From an uncultured Halanaerobiales bacterium (lineage in GTDB: Bacteria > Bacillota > Halanaerobiia > Halanaerobiales > M55B127): DNA of 55,644 bases. Below the pieces are notes generated by a model. The model was not told the origin of the DNA, did no database searches, and worked only from the letters and a program-made list of their open reading frames with translations. Below, piece by piece: positions 26,425 to 36,174 of the stretch. The stretch is from positions 1 to 55,644 of the forward strand of contig CAJXKY010000013.1 in assembly GCA_913055675.1 (NCBI GenBank), in the 5' to 3' direction. The position numbers and the translations under genes were made by a program. How positions within the stretch are numbered: the first letter of the stretch is position 1; every line of letters begins with the position of its first letter.

Positions 26425-26976
26425 ATGAAAACAGTAGTTTTTTTCGGATCGGCCAGAAAAAATGGAAATACTAAAGATTTATTAAATTCATTTTTAACTA
26501 ACTTAGAAGGATCAGTCGAAATAATAGATGCTTATCGTTCAGAAATTTCCCCATGTATAGATTGTAGATATTGTTGGAAGAAGAGAGGATGTTCGATTGA
26601 TGATAAGATGCAAAAAATATATCCCTTAATAGATAAAGCTGACAACATTGTATTTGCCACTCCAGTATATTTTGGCAACATTCCAGGACCTTTAAAAAAT
26701 ATAATTGATAGATGTCAAGTATATTGGGCTTCTACCTTAAGAGATGATAAATTTGAAAAAGGAAGTAAAAAAGGTATTATGTTTTTATGTGGTGGTGCTC
26801 CATCTTTTGAGAATCAATTTACGGCGACTGAAATGGTACTAGAAGGTTTATTTGGTGATTTAGGTGCTTTCACAGCAGGTAAAGTTTATGTACCAAATAC
26901 TGATGAAGTTCCAGTAAAAGAAAATTTCAGGGCTAAAGATAAAGCAGGTGAAATAGCCAAGAATTTAAGGAGATGA
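26425..26976 (+). CDS. Flavodoxin-family FMN reductase
   Basis: 183 residues of NADPH-dependent FMN reductase type. FFGSARKNGNTKDL binds the FMN phosphate, and ATPVYFGNIPGPLKNIIDR is the second flavin loop. A CIDCRYCWKKRGC cluster of cysteines near residue 45 resembles the iron-sulfur flavoprotein variant, so an Fe-S cluster is possible. It may pass electrons to the reductase or methyltransferase genes on either side. It is separated by 4 bases from the methyltransferase gene. Confidence 0.82.
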   Translation: MKTVVFFGSARKNGNTKDLLNSFLTNLEGSVEIIDAYRSEISPCIDCRYCWKKRGCSIDDKMQKIYPLIDKADNIVFATPVYFGNIPGPLKNIIDRCQVYWASTLRDDKFEKGSKKGIMFLCGGAPSFENQFTATEMVLEGLFGDLGAFTAGKVYVPNTDEVPVKENFRAKDKAGEIAKNLRR

Positions 26977-26980
26977 AAAT

Positions 26981-27973
26981 ATGAATTCTTATGAGAGAGT
27001 ATTTAAAAGATTAAAGGGCGAAAAAGTAGATAAAATTCCTAACTTAAATATTATAATGACATTTGCGGCTAAATTTATTGATGTTCCATATAGTAAATAT
27101 GTTAAGGATTACAGATATCTTGTCGAAGGAAATATAAAATGTTGTGAAGAATTTGGAATAGATATGGTAAGCGCTATATCAGATCCATGTCGTGAAGGAC
27201 ATGATATGGGTGCTAAAATTAATTTTCCTTATGATGATGTTCCCCGTTTTAATGGCAATCTAATTCAGGATTATAAACAACTAGATTCTTTAAATGTTGT
27301 TGATCCTCTAAAAGGAGAAAGAATGTTAGATAGAATAAAAGCAGTTGAACTTTTCAGAAAAAAAGTAGGCGGTACATATCCAATCTTAGGTTGGGTAGAA
27401 GGCGCTTTTGCTGAAGCCTGTGATCTAAGAGGGATGAATCAAACGATGCTTGATATTCATAAAAATACTGAAAGATTAGAACAATTATTAGAAATCTGTA
27501 CTGAACAGGCAATAATTTTTGCAGAAGAACAGGTGAAGGCGGGAGCAGAATTTATAGGTATAGGTGATGCAGCTGCTTCCCTAATAGGACCTGAAAATTA
27601 TAAGAAATTTGTTTTACCCTATGAAAAAAGAATAATTGAAGCTGTACATGATCTTGATGCTAAAGTTAAACTACATATCTGTGGTAATATTAATCCTCTA
27701 TTTGAACAATTAGTAAAGACTAAAGCTGACATTATTGATCTAGACTGGATGGTTGATTTTAAAAAGGCGGTTGAAATATTCCAAGGGCAAGCTTCAGCAA
27801 ATGGCAACTTTGATCCTGTGGATGTTTTAATGCAGGGTTCGCCAGAAAAAGTCAAAAAGGCTGTAGAGGAATGTGTGAATAGAGGAGATGAAACCACCTT
27901 TATTGCAGCTGGTTGTGAGGTTCCTGCAAGTACACCATATGAAAATATGTATGCTGTAAATGTACCTTTATAA
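26981..27973 (+). CDS. UroD-family methyltransferase, MtaA/CmuA-like (paralog 1)
   Basis: 330 residues of the uroporphyrinogen-decarboxylase fold used by cobamide:thiol methyltransferases. The zinc ligands of that branch are all present: His232-x-Cys234 in KLHICGN and Cys312 in AAGCEVPAS. It should therefore move a methyl group between a corrinoid and a thiol or similar acceptor, rather than decarboxylate porphyrins. No corrinoid protein is in this operon; the one at 34.2 kb could serve it. It ends the operon; no clear terminator follows. Confidence 0.78.
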   Translation: MNSYERVFKRLKGEKVDKIPNLNIIMTFAAKFIDVPYSKYVKDYRYLVEGNIKCCEEFGIDMVSAISDPCREGHDMGAKINFPYDDVPRFNGNLIQDYKQLDSLNVVDPLKGERMLDRIKAVELFRKKVGGTYPILGWVEGAFAEACDLRGMNQTMLDIHKNTERLEQLLEICTEQAIIFAEEQVKAGAEFIGIGDAAASLIGPENYKKFVLPYEKRIIEAVHDLDAKVKLHICGNINPLFEQLVKTKADIIDLDWMVDFKKAVEIFQGQASANGNFDPVDVLMQGSPEKVKKAVEECVNRGDETTFIAAGCEVPASTPYENMYAVNVPL

Positions 27974-28144
27974 TAAAAGAATAGAAAAATTCATATTATT
28001 TATGGTCAATTTAAATAAACTCAACTATTAAAAAATTCAAAAAATTGAATAAATAAAAAGGATTTTATGTATTTGTATAGAAAATAAATAATAGATAAAT
28101 AATTAAATAAACATTTCAAGACAAAAAATTTTTTTAAGTACTGC

Positions 28145-28160
28145 ATGTAACATGTTACAT
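28145..28160. promoter_or_regulatory. Operator-like perfect palindrome, copy 2
   Basis: ATGTAACATGTTACAT is a perfect 16-bp palindrome 130 bases before the sugar-binding protein gene, and is nearly repeated at 23724-23739. The rest of the 317-base gap 27974-28290 is AT-rich. It includes an isolated AAAGGAGGT at about 28184 that leads into no reading frame of any length. Confidence 0.6.
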
Positions 28161-28290
28161 AAAAATAAAGGGCTTTATCAATTGAAAGGAGGTAGATAAA
28201 GCAATAAAACATATGAGAAAGTAATTTTAGAAGCCAGTAGTTGCAAGTAATTAAATTATTTCTCTATCAAAAAGAAGGAGTGAATTATTA

Positions 28291-29502
28291 ATGAAAAAAT
28301 TATTAAGCGTTTTATTAATTTCCTCTCTAATGATTCTATCTATAGGATCAATAGTTCAAGCTCAAACAACAGTAGAAGTATGGCATTATTTTGCTGATTC
28401 AGAGGGAATGGAATATGTTGTGGAAGAATTCAACAGTAGTCATTCAGATATAAAAGTCGATAGCAGGTTTATACACTTTTCAGAATTGGAAAACCAAATA
28501 ACAAAAGGTCTTTTATCTGGTGATGTACCTGATGTATTAATTACTGGTTCAGATACCCTTGCCAAATGGGCGGAAAATGGTGCATTATTAGATATAACAG
28601 ATCGAGCTAAAGAATGGGGAGTTAAAGATAATTTTTATAAAGGTGGTTGGGAATCTGGCATGTATGATGGGAAACTATATGCTATTCCTCAAAATATAAA
28701 CACCTTAGCAATTTTTTATAATAAAGACTTATTTGAAGAGGCAGGATTATCAGGTGCTCCCAAAACTTGGGATCAACTTAGAAATTATGCAAAAAAAATT
28801 AGCCAATTAGGTGAAAAGACTCACGGTTTAACATTTTCTGCTACAAAAGATGAATCTGGTACTTTCCAATTTGCTCCTTTCTTATGGCAATCAGGAGCCT
28901 CTTTTGAAAACGTAAATGGAGAAGGTGGCCAAGCAGCTTTAAGTTTATGGCAAGAAATGATAGAAGAAGGATATACTCCTAAATCTGTATTAAACACTCC
29001 TCAATATGAATTAGCCGTTAATTTTGCTGCCGGGAATGTTGGTATGGTAGTAAATGGTCCTTGGGCTTTAAGCGCATTTGGTGATGCCGAATTTGATTAT
29101 GGCGTTTTTACAATGCCTGTTAAAAAAGATGTAGGTATCCCTTATTCAGTTCTCGGTGGAGAAAGTATTGGTATTATGAAAGATTCTGAGAATAAAGATG
29201 CAGCTTGGGAATTTATTAAATTCTTTAACGAACCAGATGTTATTAAAGAATGGTGTAAAATTGAAAACAGAATTCCTGGACGTAAAGACGTTGTAAATAA
29301 TACTCCAAGATGGAGTGAAGACGAGATAATGTTAGTATTTGCTAAACAGTTAGAAAATGCCAAAGCGAGACCTGCACACCCTAAATACCCTCAAATGTCA
29401 GCCGCTATTCAAATAGCTATTCAAGATGCATTAACTGGCGGAAATGTTGAAGAGGTATTGGATAAAGCACAAGGAAAGATAGATTCAGTATTAAGTGATT
29501 AA
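28291..29502 (+). CDS. ABC transporter sugar-binding protein
   Basis: 403 residues. There is a Sec signal peptide with cleavage after IVQAQ and no lipobox cysteine, so the protein is free in a periplasm. The mature part is an extracellular solute-binding protein family 1 (MalE/UgpB-like): VEVWHYFADSEG at the N-terminus, GDVPDVLITG and NTLAIFYNKDLFEEAGL follow. The downstream xylose isomerase, xylulokinase and GH31 genes suggest a xylo-sugar or xyloside ligand. Regulation may run through the palindrome at 28145. A hairpin after the gene probably sets expression above that of the permeases. Confidence 0.9.
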   Translation: MKKLLSVLLISSLMILSIGSIVQAQTTVEVWHYFADSEGMEYVVEEFNSSHSDIKVDSRFIHFSELENQITKGLLSGDVPDVLITGSDTLAKWAENGALLDITDRAKEWGVKDNFYKGGWESGMYDGKLYAIPQNINTLAIFYNKDLFEEAGLSGAPKTWDQLRNYAKKISQLGEKTHGLTFSATKDESGTFQFAPFLWQSGASFENVNGEGGQAALSLWQEMIEEGYTPKSVLNTPQYELAVNFAAGNVGMVVNGPWALSAFGDAEFDYGVFTMPVKKDVGIPYSVLGGESIGIMKDSENKDAAWEFIKFFNEPDVIKEWCKIENRIPGRKDVVNNTPRWSEDEIMLVFAKQLENAKARPAHPKYPQMSAAIQIAIQDALTGGNVEEVLDKAQGKIDSVLSD

Positions 29503-29513
29503 ATTATAATATA

Positions 29514-29540
29514 AGAAGGTGTCCTTTTTGGGCACCTTCT
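29514..29540 (+). terminator. Attenuating hairpin between binding protein and permeases
   Basis: AGAAGGTGTCC (29514-29524) pairs with GGGCACCTTCT (29530-29540, one G-U pair), with a TTTTT loop and a poor T tail. It is likely a partial terminator, as often found after binding-protein genes. Confidence 0.65.
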
Positions 29541-29613
29541 TCCATTTAATAAATTTTTAATTATTAACGTACATAATTTTATGTTAACCAATAAAATATA
29601 AAAGGTGATAAAA

Positions 29614-30519
29614 ATGTTAACTAAATTAAGAAGCTTAATATGTAATTCGAAATTAACATTATATCTATTTTTATTACCTGCAATTATAATGGTTACAATA
29701 TTTGCTATATATCCTTTACTTTATAACTTTAACTTAAGTGTACATGAAGTTACTTCATCAACGCTATTAAGTGAGGATAGACCATTTGTGGGTTTGAACA
29801 ATTATAAAAGTGTTATATTTGATAGTGATTTCAGAGAGATTTTATTTAACACGCTTATATTTACATTTTTTAGTGTGCTTTTTCAATTCTTATTTGGTTT
29901 AGCTTTTGCCTTGTTTTTTCATCAGGAGTTTCCACTACACAAACCATTAAGAGGTCTCTTGTTAATCGGATGGGTAATTCCACCTGCGGTGATAGGTACG
30001 ATTTGGCGTTGGTTATTTAACAGTGATATAGGTGTAATCAACTATTTTTTAAATCTATTAGGTTTTAGTTCTGTTGGGTGGCTAGTAACAAGTACTTTTG
30101 CTATGTCCTCTGTTTTAGTAGCAAATATATGGTTTGCTATACCCTTTAATATGATATTAATGACATCTGGTTTAGTTAGTATACCAGATTCTATACATGA
30201 TGCTGCAGCAATTGATGGGGCCTCATTTTTTAAAAAATTGTGGCATATTATTTTACCAATGATTAAACCTAACATATTTGCTACAATAATTTTGGATATC
30301 ATTTATTCATTTAGAAGTTTTCCTTTGATTTGGAATATGACAAAAGGTGGACCAGTAAATGCTACTACTGTCTTACCTGTCTGGTCTTATATACAGTCCT
30401 TTAATTACTTTGATTTTGGTGTGGGTACTGCGATAGCTGTAATTATATTCCTATTATTGTTATTTATATCTATTATTTACATCAAATTTTTCGTTAGTTC
30501 GGAAGAAGGTGTCGTATAA
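29614..30519 (+). CDS. Sugar ABC transporter permease 1 (MalF type)
   Basis: 301 residues and six membrane helices. The EAA loop DAAAIDGASFFKKLWHIILP contacts an ATPase. The start is ATG 29614 after AAAGGTGAT. The stop overlaps the second permease start (TAATG). No ATPase gene is in the operon, so a shared MsmK/MalK-type ATPase encoded elsewhere is expected, as is common for CUT1 sugar systems in Gram-positive lineages. Confidence 0.9.
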   Translation: MLTKLRSLICNSKLTLYLFLLPAIIMVTIFAIYPLLYNFNLSVHEVTSSTLLSEDRPFVGLNNYKSVIFDSDFREILFNTLIFTFFSVLFQFLFGLAFALFFHQEFPLHKPLRGLLLIGWVIPPAVIGTIWRWLFNSDIGVINYFLNLLGFSSVGWLVTSTFAMSSVLVANIWFAIPFNMILMTSGLVSIPDSIHDAAAIDGASFFKKLWHIILPMIKPNIFATIILDIIYSFRSFPLIWNMTKGGPVNATTVLPVWSYIQSFNYFDFGVGTAIAVIIFLLLLFISIIYIKFFVSSEEGVV

Positions 30520-31349
30520 TGTTAAAACAATTTAAAAACAGAAAAAATTTAATGCTATTTATTATTGCTATAGTTTTGTTAGCTATTTATCTTTTCCCTG
30601 TATTTTGGGTTTTTTCCACCTCATTTAAAACTTTAGGTGAAACGATGAGTTGGCCGCCTAATTTAATACCCAAACAGTTACGTTGGGAAAATTATACAGA
30701 AGTATTAGAGGCTAGAGCTTTTATGCATCTTAAAAACAGTTTAATTATTGGTGTAACAGTCACATTTTTAACAGTCTTTTTAGCAATGCTTACTGGATAT
30801 GCGCTTTCAAGAATAAAGAAAAAATGGATACAGTGGATAATACTTGTATTTTTAGTTGGTCAAATGCTTCCTCAGGTATTAATGGTAACCCCGCTTTTTA
30901 TGATTTTTGATAAGATGGGATTACTAAATACCTATTGGGCAGTTATTTTAGGAAAAACGGGAATAGCTTTACCACTTGCGGTTGTATTTCTAAGAACAAC
31001 TTTCCTTTCTATTCCAGAATCTCTAGAAGAGGCTGCCTGGATCGATGGTTGTAGTAGAATAGGAGCATTTTTTAGAGTAGTTATGCCTGTTGCTAAAACG
31101 GGTATTTTAATAATTGCTGCGATCACCTTTATGTTTGCATGGGGCGACTTCATTTATTCCATTTCATTTTTAAGTGATATGAATATGCAGCCGGCAACTG
31201 TTGGCCTGTATTCATTTATAGGTGCTAATGTAACCAAATGGAATAAAGTAATGGCGTTTACAAATGTAATTATACTTCCGGTAATAATAATATTTATTAC
31301 CTTACAGGATAAGATTATAAAGGGCTGGACTGCCGGTTCCTTTAAATAA
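30519..31349 (+). CDS. Sugar ABC transporter permease 2 (MalG type)
   Basis: 276 residues, six membrane helices, and an EAA loop [21 protein letters not shown]. It pairs with the preceding permease and the binding protein. The gene is translationally coupled to permease 1 and sits 25 bases before xylose isomerase, tying transport to pentose metabolism. Confidence 0.9.
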   Translation: MLKQFKNRKNLMLFIIAIVLLAIYLFPVFWVFSTSFKTLGETMSWPPNLIPKQLRWENYTEVLEARAFMHLKNSLIIGVTVTFLTVFLAMLTGYALSRIKKKWIQWIILVFLVGQMLPQVLMVTPLFMIFDKMGLLNTYWAVILGKTGIALPLAVVFLRTTFLSIPESLEEAAWIDGCSRIGAFFRVVMPVAKTGILIIAAITFMFAWGDFIYSISFLSDMNMQPATVGLYSFIGANVTKWNKVMAFTNVIILPVIIIFITLQDKIIKGWTAGSFK

Positions 31350-31374
31350 GAAAATTTTAGGAGGTTATTTAAAG

Positions 31375-32682
31375 ATGAATAAATTTTTTCCAGACGTGGA
31401 AGCAATAAAATATGAAGGCGAAGACTCAACAAACCCTTTATCTTTTAATCACTATAATCCTAAAGAAAAAATAGGAGATAAAACCATGGAAGAACATCTC
31501 CGTTTTTCAGTAGCTTATTGGCATACCTTTAAAGGTGATGGTTCTGATCCTTTTGGCAGTTCAACAATGCAGAGGCCTTGGGATGATATTAAAGATCCTA
31601 TGGAGAAAGCTAAAATACGAGTTGAAGCTGCTTTTGAGTTTATGTCCAAACTTGGAGTTAATTATTTTTGCTTTCATGACCGAGATATAGCACCAACTGG
31701 GGAGACCTTTAAAAAAACCAATGAAAATCTCGATGAAATAGTTGATTTAATTCAAGAAAAAATGGATGAAACCGGTATAAATTTACTTTGGGGTACAGCC
31801 TGTTTATTTGACCATCCCCGTTTTATGAATGGGGCTGCTTCCTCACCAAATGCAGATGTGTTTGCTCATGCTGCTGCTCAGGTTAAAAAAGCGATGGAGA
31901 TTACTAAAAAACTGGGTGGTGAAAATTATGTCTTCTGGGGCGGACGAGAAGGATATGAAACCCTCTTGAATACTGATATGGGAATAGAACAGGATAATAT
32001 AGCGCGATTTTTTGATATGGCTATTGATTACGCTGAAAAAATTAATTTTGAAGGACAACTTTTAATTGAACCCAAACCGAAAGAACCAACCAAACATCAG
32101 TATGATTTCGATGTCTCAACCGTACTGGCGTTTCTAAGAAAATATAATTTACAGGATCATTTTAAATTAAACATTGAAGGTAACCATGCAACTTTAGCCG
32201 GACATACTTTTCAGCATGAATTACAGACTGCTAGAATTAATAATGCATTAGGCAGTGTTGATGCTAACCAGGGTGACATGCTTTTAGGTTGGGATACTGA
32301 CCAGTTTCCAACTAATGTATATAAAACCACTATGGCTATGTATGAAATCCTTAAAAATGACGGTTTAAAACCTGGAGGTTTAAATTTTGATGCAACAGTA
32401 AGAAGACCTTCCTTTAAACCAATAGACTTATTTTACGGCCATATAGCAGGAATGGATTCTTTTGCCCGCGGTTTAAAAATCGCCCATAAATTATTAGAAG
32501 ATGGAGTATTTGAAGATATACTTGAACAGAGATATAAAAGTTATACTGAAGGTATAGGAAAGAAGATTAGAGAAGGTAAAGTTGGTTTTGAAAAACTGGA
32601 AGAATATGCTAAAAAGAATGAAATAACTAATAGTTCAGGTCATCAAGAAAGATTAGAAGCAATTTTAAATAGTTATATTTAA
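31375..32682 (+). CDS. xylA: Xylose isomerase
   Basis: 435 residues, the class II xylose isomerase length. Catalytic and metal-binding signatures are [27 protein letters not shown] and [19 protein letters not shown]. It converts D-xylose to D-xylulose with divalent metal in the cytoplasm. The start is ATG 31375 after TAGGAGG. It is followed at 24 bases by xylulokinase, the next step. Confidence 0.97.
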   Translation: MNKFFPDVEAIKYEGEDSTNPLSFNHYNPKEKIGDKTMEEHLRFSVAYWHTFKGDGSDPFGSSTMQRPWDDIKDPMEKAKIRVEAAFEFMSKLGVNYFCFHDRDIAPTGETFKKTNENLDEIVDLIQEKMDETGINLLWGTACLFDHPRFMNGAASSPNADVFAHAAAQVKKAMEITKKLGGENYVFWGGREGYETLLNTDMGIEQDNIARFFDMAIDYAEKINFEGQLLIEPKPKEPTKHQYDFDVSTVLAFLRKYNLQDHFKLNIEGNHATLAGHTFQHELQTARINNALGSVDANQGDMLLGWDTDQFPTNVYKTTMAMYEILKNDGLKPGGLNFDATVRRPSFKPIDLFYGHIAGMDSFARGLKIAHKLLEDGVFEDILEQRYKSYTEGIGKKIREGKVGFEKLEEYAKKNEITNSSGHQERLEAILNSYI

Positions 32683-32706
32683 AGATGAAAAAGGGAGGAG
32701 TACTTT

Positions 32707-34212
32707 ATGCAATATTTAATGGGTTTAGACATTGGTACAAGTGGTGTAAAAGCCTTACTACTTTCACAAAATGGAGAAATAATAACAACAGCTACGGAAA
32801 GTTATCCTCTTGACACACCTAAAGCAGGGTGGGCTGAACAAAATCCCAAAGATTGGTGGGAAGCAGTGGTTAAGGTCATAAATAAAACGATAAATAAAGA
32901 TAATATAAATCCTGCTGATATTGCTGGGTTAAGTCTTTCAGGACAGATGCATAGTTCAGTATTTTTAGATGAGAATATGGAAGTTATTAGACCGGCAATT
33001 CTCTGGAGTGATACAAGGACAGAAAAGCAGTGTAAAGAGATAGAAAATAAAGCAGGTGGATTAGAAAATTTAATCAAAAAAGTATCTAACCCTGCTCTGG
33101 AAGGCTTTACTGCGCCCAAAATATTATGGCTCAAGCAAAATGAACCTGAAAATTATAAAAAAGTCAATTATGTATTAATGCCCAAAGATTATATCAGATA
33201 TAAATTGACTGGAAAGATTAATACTGAAGTATCAGATGCTGCAGGTACTCTCCTGTTTGATGTTAAAAAGAAAGAATGGTCAAAAGAATTAGCAAAATTA
33301 ATAGATATTGATACAAACATTTTACCTCCTGTTATTGAATCAGTTGAAGTAGGAGGTAAAGTTAATAAATCTACTTCCCAAATCTCTGAATTGAAAGAAG
33401 GTATTCCTGTTGTAGCAGGAGGTGCCGATAATGCTTGTGGAGCAGTGGGGAGTGGAATAATAAAAGAAGGTAGAGTTATGGTTAGTATCGGCTCTTCTGG
33501 AGTAGTTTTAGCTCAGACAAATAATGCAACCGCTGACAGCAAAGGAAGAATACATCTCTTTAACCATGCAAAACCAAACAGCTGGTATATGATGGGAGTT
33601 ATGTTATCAGCCGGAGTTTCATTTAATTGGCTTAAAAATAGTCTTTTTGACCAAAATATGGATTATGAAGAATTGAATAAGAAGGCTGAAGCAGTTGCTC
33701 CTGGTAGTGAAGGTTTAATATTTTTACCATATTTATATGGTGAGAGAACCCCTCACAATGATGCTAATGCCAGGGGAGTATTTTTTGGAATCTCGGGTCG
33801 TCATAAACAAGGACATTTTATTCGAAGTGTAATGGAGGGTGTCACGTTTGGTTTGAAAGATTCTCTTAGATTAATAAAGGACCAAGATGTAAAAATTGAA
33901 GAAATTAGAGCTATTGGTGGGGGAGTAAAAAGTAGAGTTTGGCAACAAATTCTGGCTGATATTATGGGACAAAATATAAAATTACTAAATGTTGAAGAAG
34001 GGCCAGCATACGGTGCAGCAATAATAGCTGGGGTTGGAGTAGAAATTTTTAATAGTTTTCAAAAGGTCTCAGAAAAAATTATTAAAGTTGAAGAAGAAAT
34101 CACCCCAATAAAAGAAAATGTTAAAAGCTATGAGAAGTATTATCAAATTTATAAAGATCTTTATCCTTCTTTAAAAACAGAATATAAAAAATTAAGTAAG
34201 TTAAATTATTAA
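32707..34212 (+). CDS. xylB: Xylulokinase
   Basis: 501 residues, FGGY kinase family. YLMGLDIGTSGVKALLL is the phosphate-1 motif, LSLSGQMHSSV and PAILWSDTRT line the sugar site, and ERTPHNDANARGVFFG precedes AIGGGVKSRVWQQILADI, the adenosine motif. It phosphorylates D-xylulose to xylulose 5-phosphate, feeding the pentose phosphate pathway. It is followed by a corrinoid-protein gene on the same strand after only 35 bases, an unusual neighbour. Confidence 0.96.
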   Translation: MQYLMGLDIGTSGVKALLLSQNGEIITTATESYPLDTPKAGWAEQNPKDWWEAVVKVINKTINKDNINPADIAGLSLSGQMHSSVFLDENMEVIRPAILWSDTRTEKQCKEIENKAGGLENLIKKVSNPALEGFTAPKILWLKQNEPENYKKVNYVLMPKDYIRYKLTGKINTEVSDAAGTLLFDVKKKEWSKELAKLIDIDTNILPPVIESVEVGGKVNKSTSQISELKEGIPVVAGGADNACGAVGSGIIKEGRVMVSIGSSGVVLAQTNNATADSKGRIHLFNHAKPNSWYMMGVMLSAGVSFNWLKNSLFDQNMDYEELNKKAEAVAPGSEGLIFLPYLYGERTPHNDANARGVFFGISGRHKQGHFIRSVMEGVTFGLKDSLRLIKDQDVKIEEIRAIGGGVKSRVWQQILADIMGQNIKLLNVEEGPAYGAAIIAGVGVEIFNSFQKVSEKIIKVEEEITPIKENVKSYEKYYQIYKDLYPSLKTEYKKLSKLNY

Positions 34213-34247
34213 ATCATATATAAATTATAATTTATAGGAGGGAAATC

Positions 34248-34889
34248 ATGGAACTATTAAATCAAATATCCGAAAAATTACAACAGGGTAGTGTTGAAGG
34301 TGTAGAAAATGGTGTAAACAAAGCACTAGAAGAAAATATAGAAGCAGAGAAAATTTTGCATGAAGGTTTAATGGCAGGAATGAAAGTTATCGGTGAAAAA
34401 TTCAAAAATGATGAAATTTTTGTGCCTGGAGTATTAGTAGCTGCCCGAGCTATGAATGCTGGTATGGTAATTTTAAAGCCAAAATTAATAGAAAGCGGAG
34501 TCGAATCAGCTGGTAAAGTAGTTTTAGGAACTGTAAAAGGAGATTTACATGATGTAGGAAAAAATTTAGTAGCAATGATGTTAGAAGGAGCTGGATTTGA
34601 AGTTTATGACCTTGGAACTGATGTTCCAGCTGAAAAGTTTGTGGAAAAGGTAAAAGAAGTTGATGCTGATATTGTAGGTTTATCTGCATTATTAACGACT
34701 ACGATGAATGAAATGGAAACTGTAATCAAAGCATTTGAAGAAGCTGGTATTAGAGATGAAGTAATTGTTATGGTAGGTGGAGCGCCTATTACTAGGGAGT
34801 TTGCAGAAGAAATTTCAGCTGACCACTATGCAAAAGATGCTTCTGAAGCATCTAATATCGCAGGTAACATAAAAAGGAAAATAGCTTAA
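34248..34889 (+). CDS. Corrinoid (B12-binding) methyltransferase protein
   Basis: 213 residues. An N-terminal helical cap (about 1-85) is followed by a Rossmann-like B12 domain with the lower-ligand motif DxHxxG: Asp-Leu-His101-Asp-Val-Gly in KGDLHDVGKN. This is the MtmC/MtbC/MtvC-type methyl carrier. It should accept a methyl group from a substrate methyltransferase and give it to a second enzyme. Both likely partners are nearby: a UroD-family protein at 35.0 kb and a methyl-THF:corrinoid transferase at 38.7 kb. No reductive activase is in the window. Confidence 0.93.
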   Translation: MELLNQISEKLQQGSVEGVENGVNKALEENIEAEKILHEGLMAGMKVIGEKFKNDEIFVPGVLVAARAMNAGMVILKPKLIESGVESAGKVVLGTVKGDLHDVGKNLVAMMLEGAGFEVYDLGTDVPAEKFVEKVKEVDADIVGLSALLTTTMNEMETVIKAFEEAGIRDEVIVMVGGAPITREFAEEISADHYAKDASEASNIAGNIKRKIA

Positions 34890-35020
34890 AATTAAATAAA
34901 TTATTTTAATAAGGGACTTATATTAGTAGTTTATAAAAAGAAATATTAAGATATACGTTGTATATAGGAGAATTTAGTTTTAACTTTTTATTTAAATAGA
35001 TTTGATAAGGAGGACCTACT

Positions 35021-36142
35021 ATGAAAACTATGACTTCAAGAGAACGTTTGACTGCGGTTTTTAATGATGAAAAACCGGATTATCTACCGTGGTCCCCCCT
35101 TATAGATTATTACTTTTTATCCTCTTGGGATTCAAAAAAGGCTGAAGATATTATATTAGCAAGCAAAGAACTAGATTTTGATTTAATGGAAAGACATGTA
35201 CCTACTTATAGCGAACCTTTTGGGGCTTCACTTGAAATAGTATGTAAAAATGATGTTAAATATGAGAGCATTCGAAAAAAAGATAAAATATTTAATAGAT
35301 ATATTACCCCCAAGGGTACTATAGAAGAAAAACGAGTAACAACTGAAAAAATAAAGTACGGTTTTATTAAAAAACATTATATAGAAGACATTGAAGATCT
35401 AAGAATATATAAGTATGTACTTGAAAATATAGAATTTGAATCTATGAAAGAGCAATTTATTAAAAGAGATAAAGAGATAGGTGAGGCTGGTATTGCAGTC
35501 CCTTCTGGCCCTTTAACTCCAATTCAACAGTTTTTACAGTTTTTAATTGGACTAGAAAAAACTGTTTATATGTTAATGGATTATCCCAAGGAAATAAACG
35601 AAGTTTTAGATTTGATTCATGAAAAGAACAAGGAATGTTATGAGATATTATTAGATTATCCATCTGATGTGATAATTCCATATGAAGATACCTCTACAAC
35701 TGTACTAAGTCCAAATATGTATCGAGAACACTGTATGGATTATATAGATGAATATGCCGATATGGCCGCTCGAAATAATACAAAATATATAACTCATATG
35801 TGTGGTAAATTAACTAAACTACTTGATGAGTTAGCCCAAGGAGAGATGGATGGAATTGATTCGATGTGTCCTCCCACTAGTGGTGATTTGTGGCCGTATG
35901 ATGCAAGAAAGAAACTAGGGAAAGATAAAATAATCATCGGGGGAATTGAACCGGCCTCTTTGCAAAAATTATCAAAAAAAGAAGTTAATGACTATGTATT
36001 GGCATTATTAAAGAAAATGCAGCCTGGACATAATTTTATATTAAGTACTGGTGATGCGACACCTCATAATACTCCAATTGAAAATCTAAAAGCAGTAGCA
36101 GAAATACGAAATAAATATGGAAAATTTCCTTTAAACATTTAG
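35021..36142 (+). CDS. UroD-family methyltransferase, paralog 2
   Basis: 373 residues with the UroD/MtaA fold: MTSRERLTAVFNDEKPDYLP at the N-terminus, PSGPLTPIQQF and a His259-x-Cys261 pair in YITHMCGKL. The C-terminal Cys of the usual zinc site is replaced: the equivalent segment reads LSTGDATPHNTP. Relatives of this type act as O-demethylase substrate methyltransferases in acetogen gene clusters. With the corrinoid protein before it and GH31 after it, it is the best candidate to demethylate a methylated sugar, but this is inference. Confidence 0.75.
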   Translation: MKTMTSRERLTAVFNDEKPDYLPWSPLIDYYFLSSWDSKKAEDIILASKELDFDLMERHVPTYSEPFGASLEIVCKNDVKYESIRKKDKIFNRYITPKGTIEEKRVTTEKIKYGFIKKHYIEDIEDLRIYKYVLENIEFESMKEQFIKRDKEIGEAGIAVPSGPLTPIQQFLQFLIGLEKTVYMLMDYPKEINEVLDLIHEKNKECYEILLDYPSDVIIPYEDTSTTVLSPNMYREHCMDYIDEYADMAARNNTKYITHMCGKLTKLLDELAQGEMDGIDSMCPPTSGDLWPYDARKKLGKDKIIIGGIEPASLQKLSKKEVNDYVLALLKKMQPGHNFILSTGDATPHNTPIENLKAVAEIRNKYGKFPLNI

Positions 36143-36174
36143 AAAATAATGCAAAATGATTAGGGAGGAATAAT

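Noticed and set aside
26981..27973. True uroporphyrinogen decarboxylase (hemE)
   Set aside because: The HxC...C zinc ligands and operon context point to the cobamide methyltransferase branch; no heme genes are nearby. The same applies to the paralogs at 35.0 and 51.8 kb.
28184..28230. Small gene after the strong AAAGGAGGT at about 28184
   Set aside because: The only ATG downstream gives a three-codon frame; it is probably a remnant or chance site.
34450..34689. Minus-strand ORF rich in Gln and Leu inside the corrinoid-protein gene
   Set aside because: Shadow of the B12-domain codons with no family resemblance.
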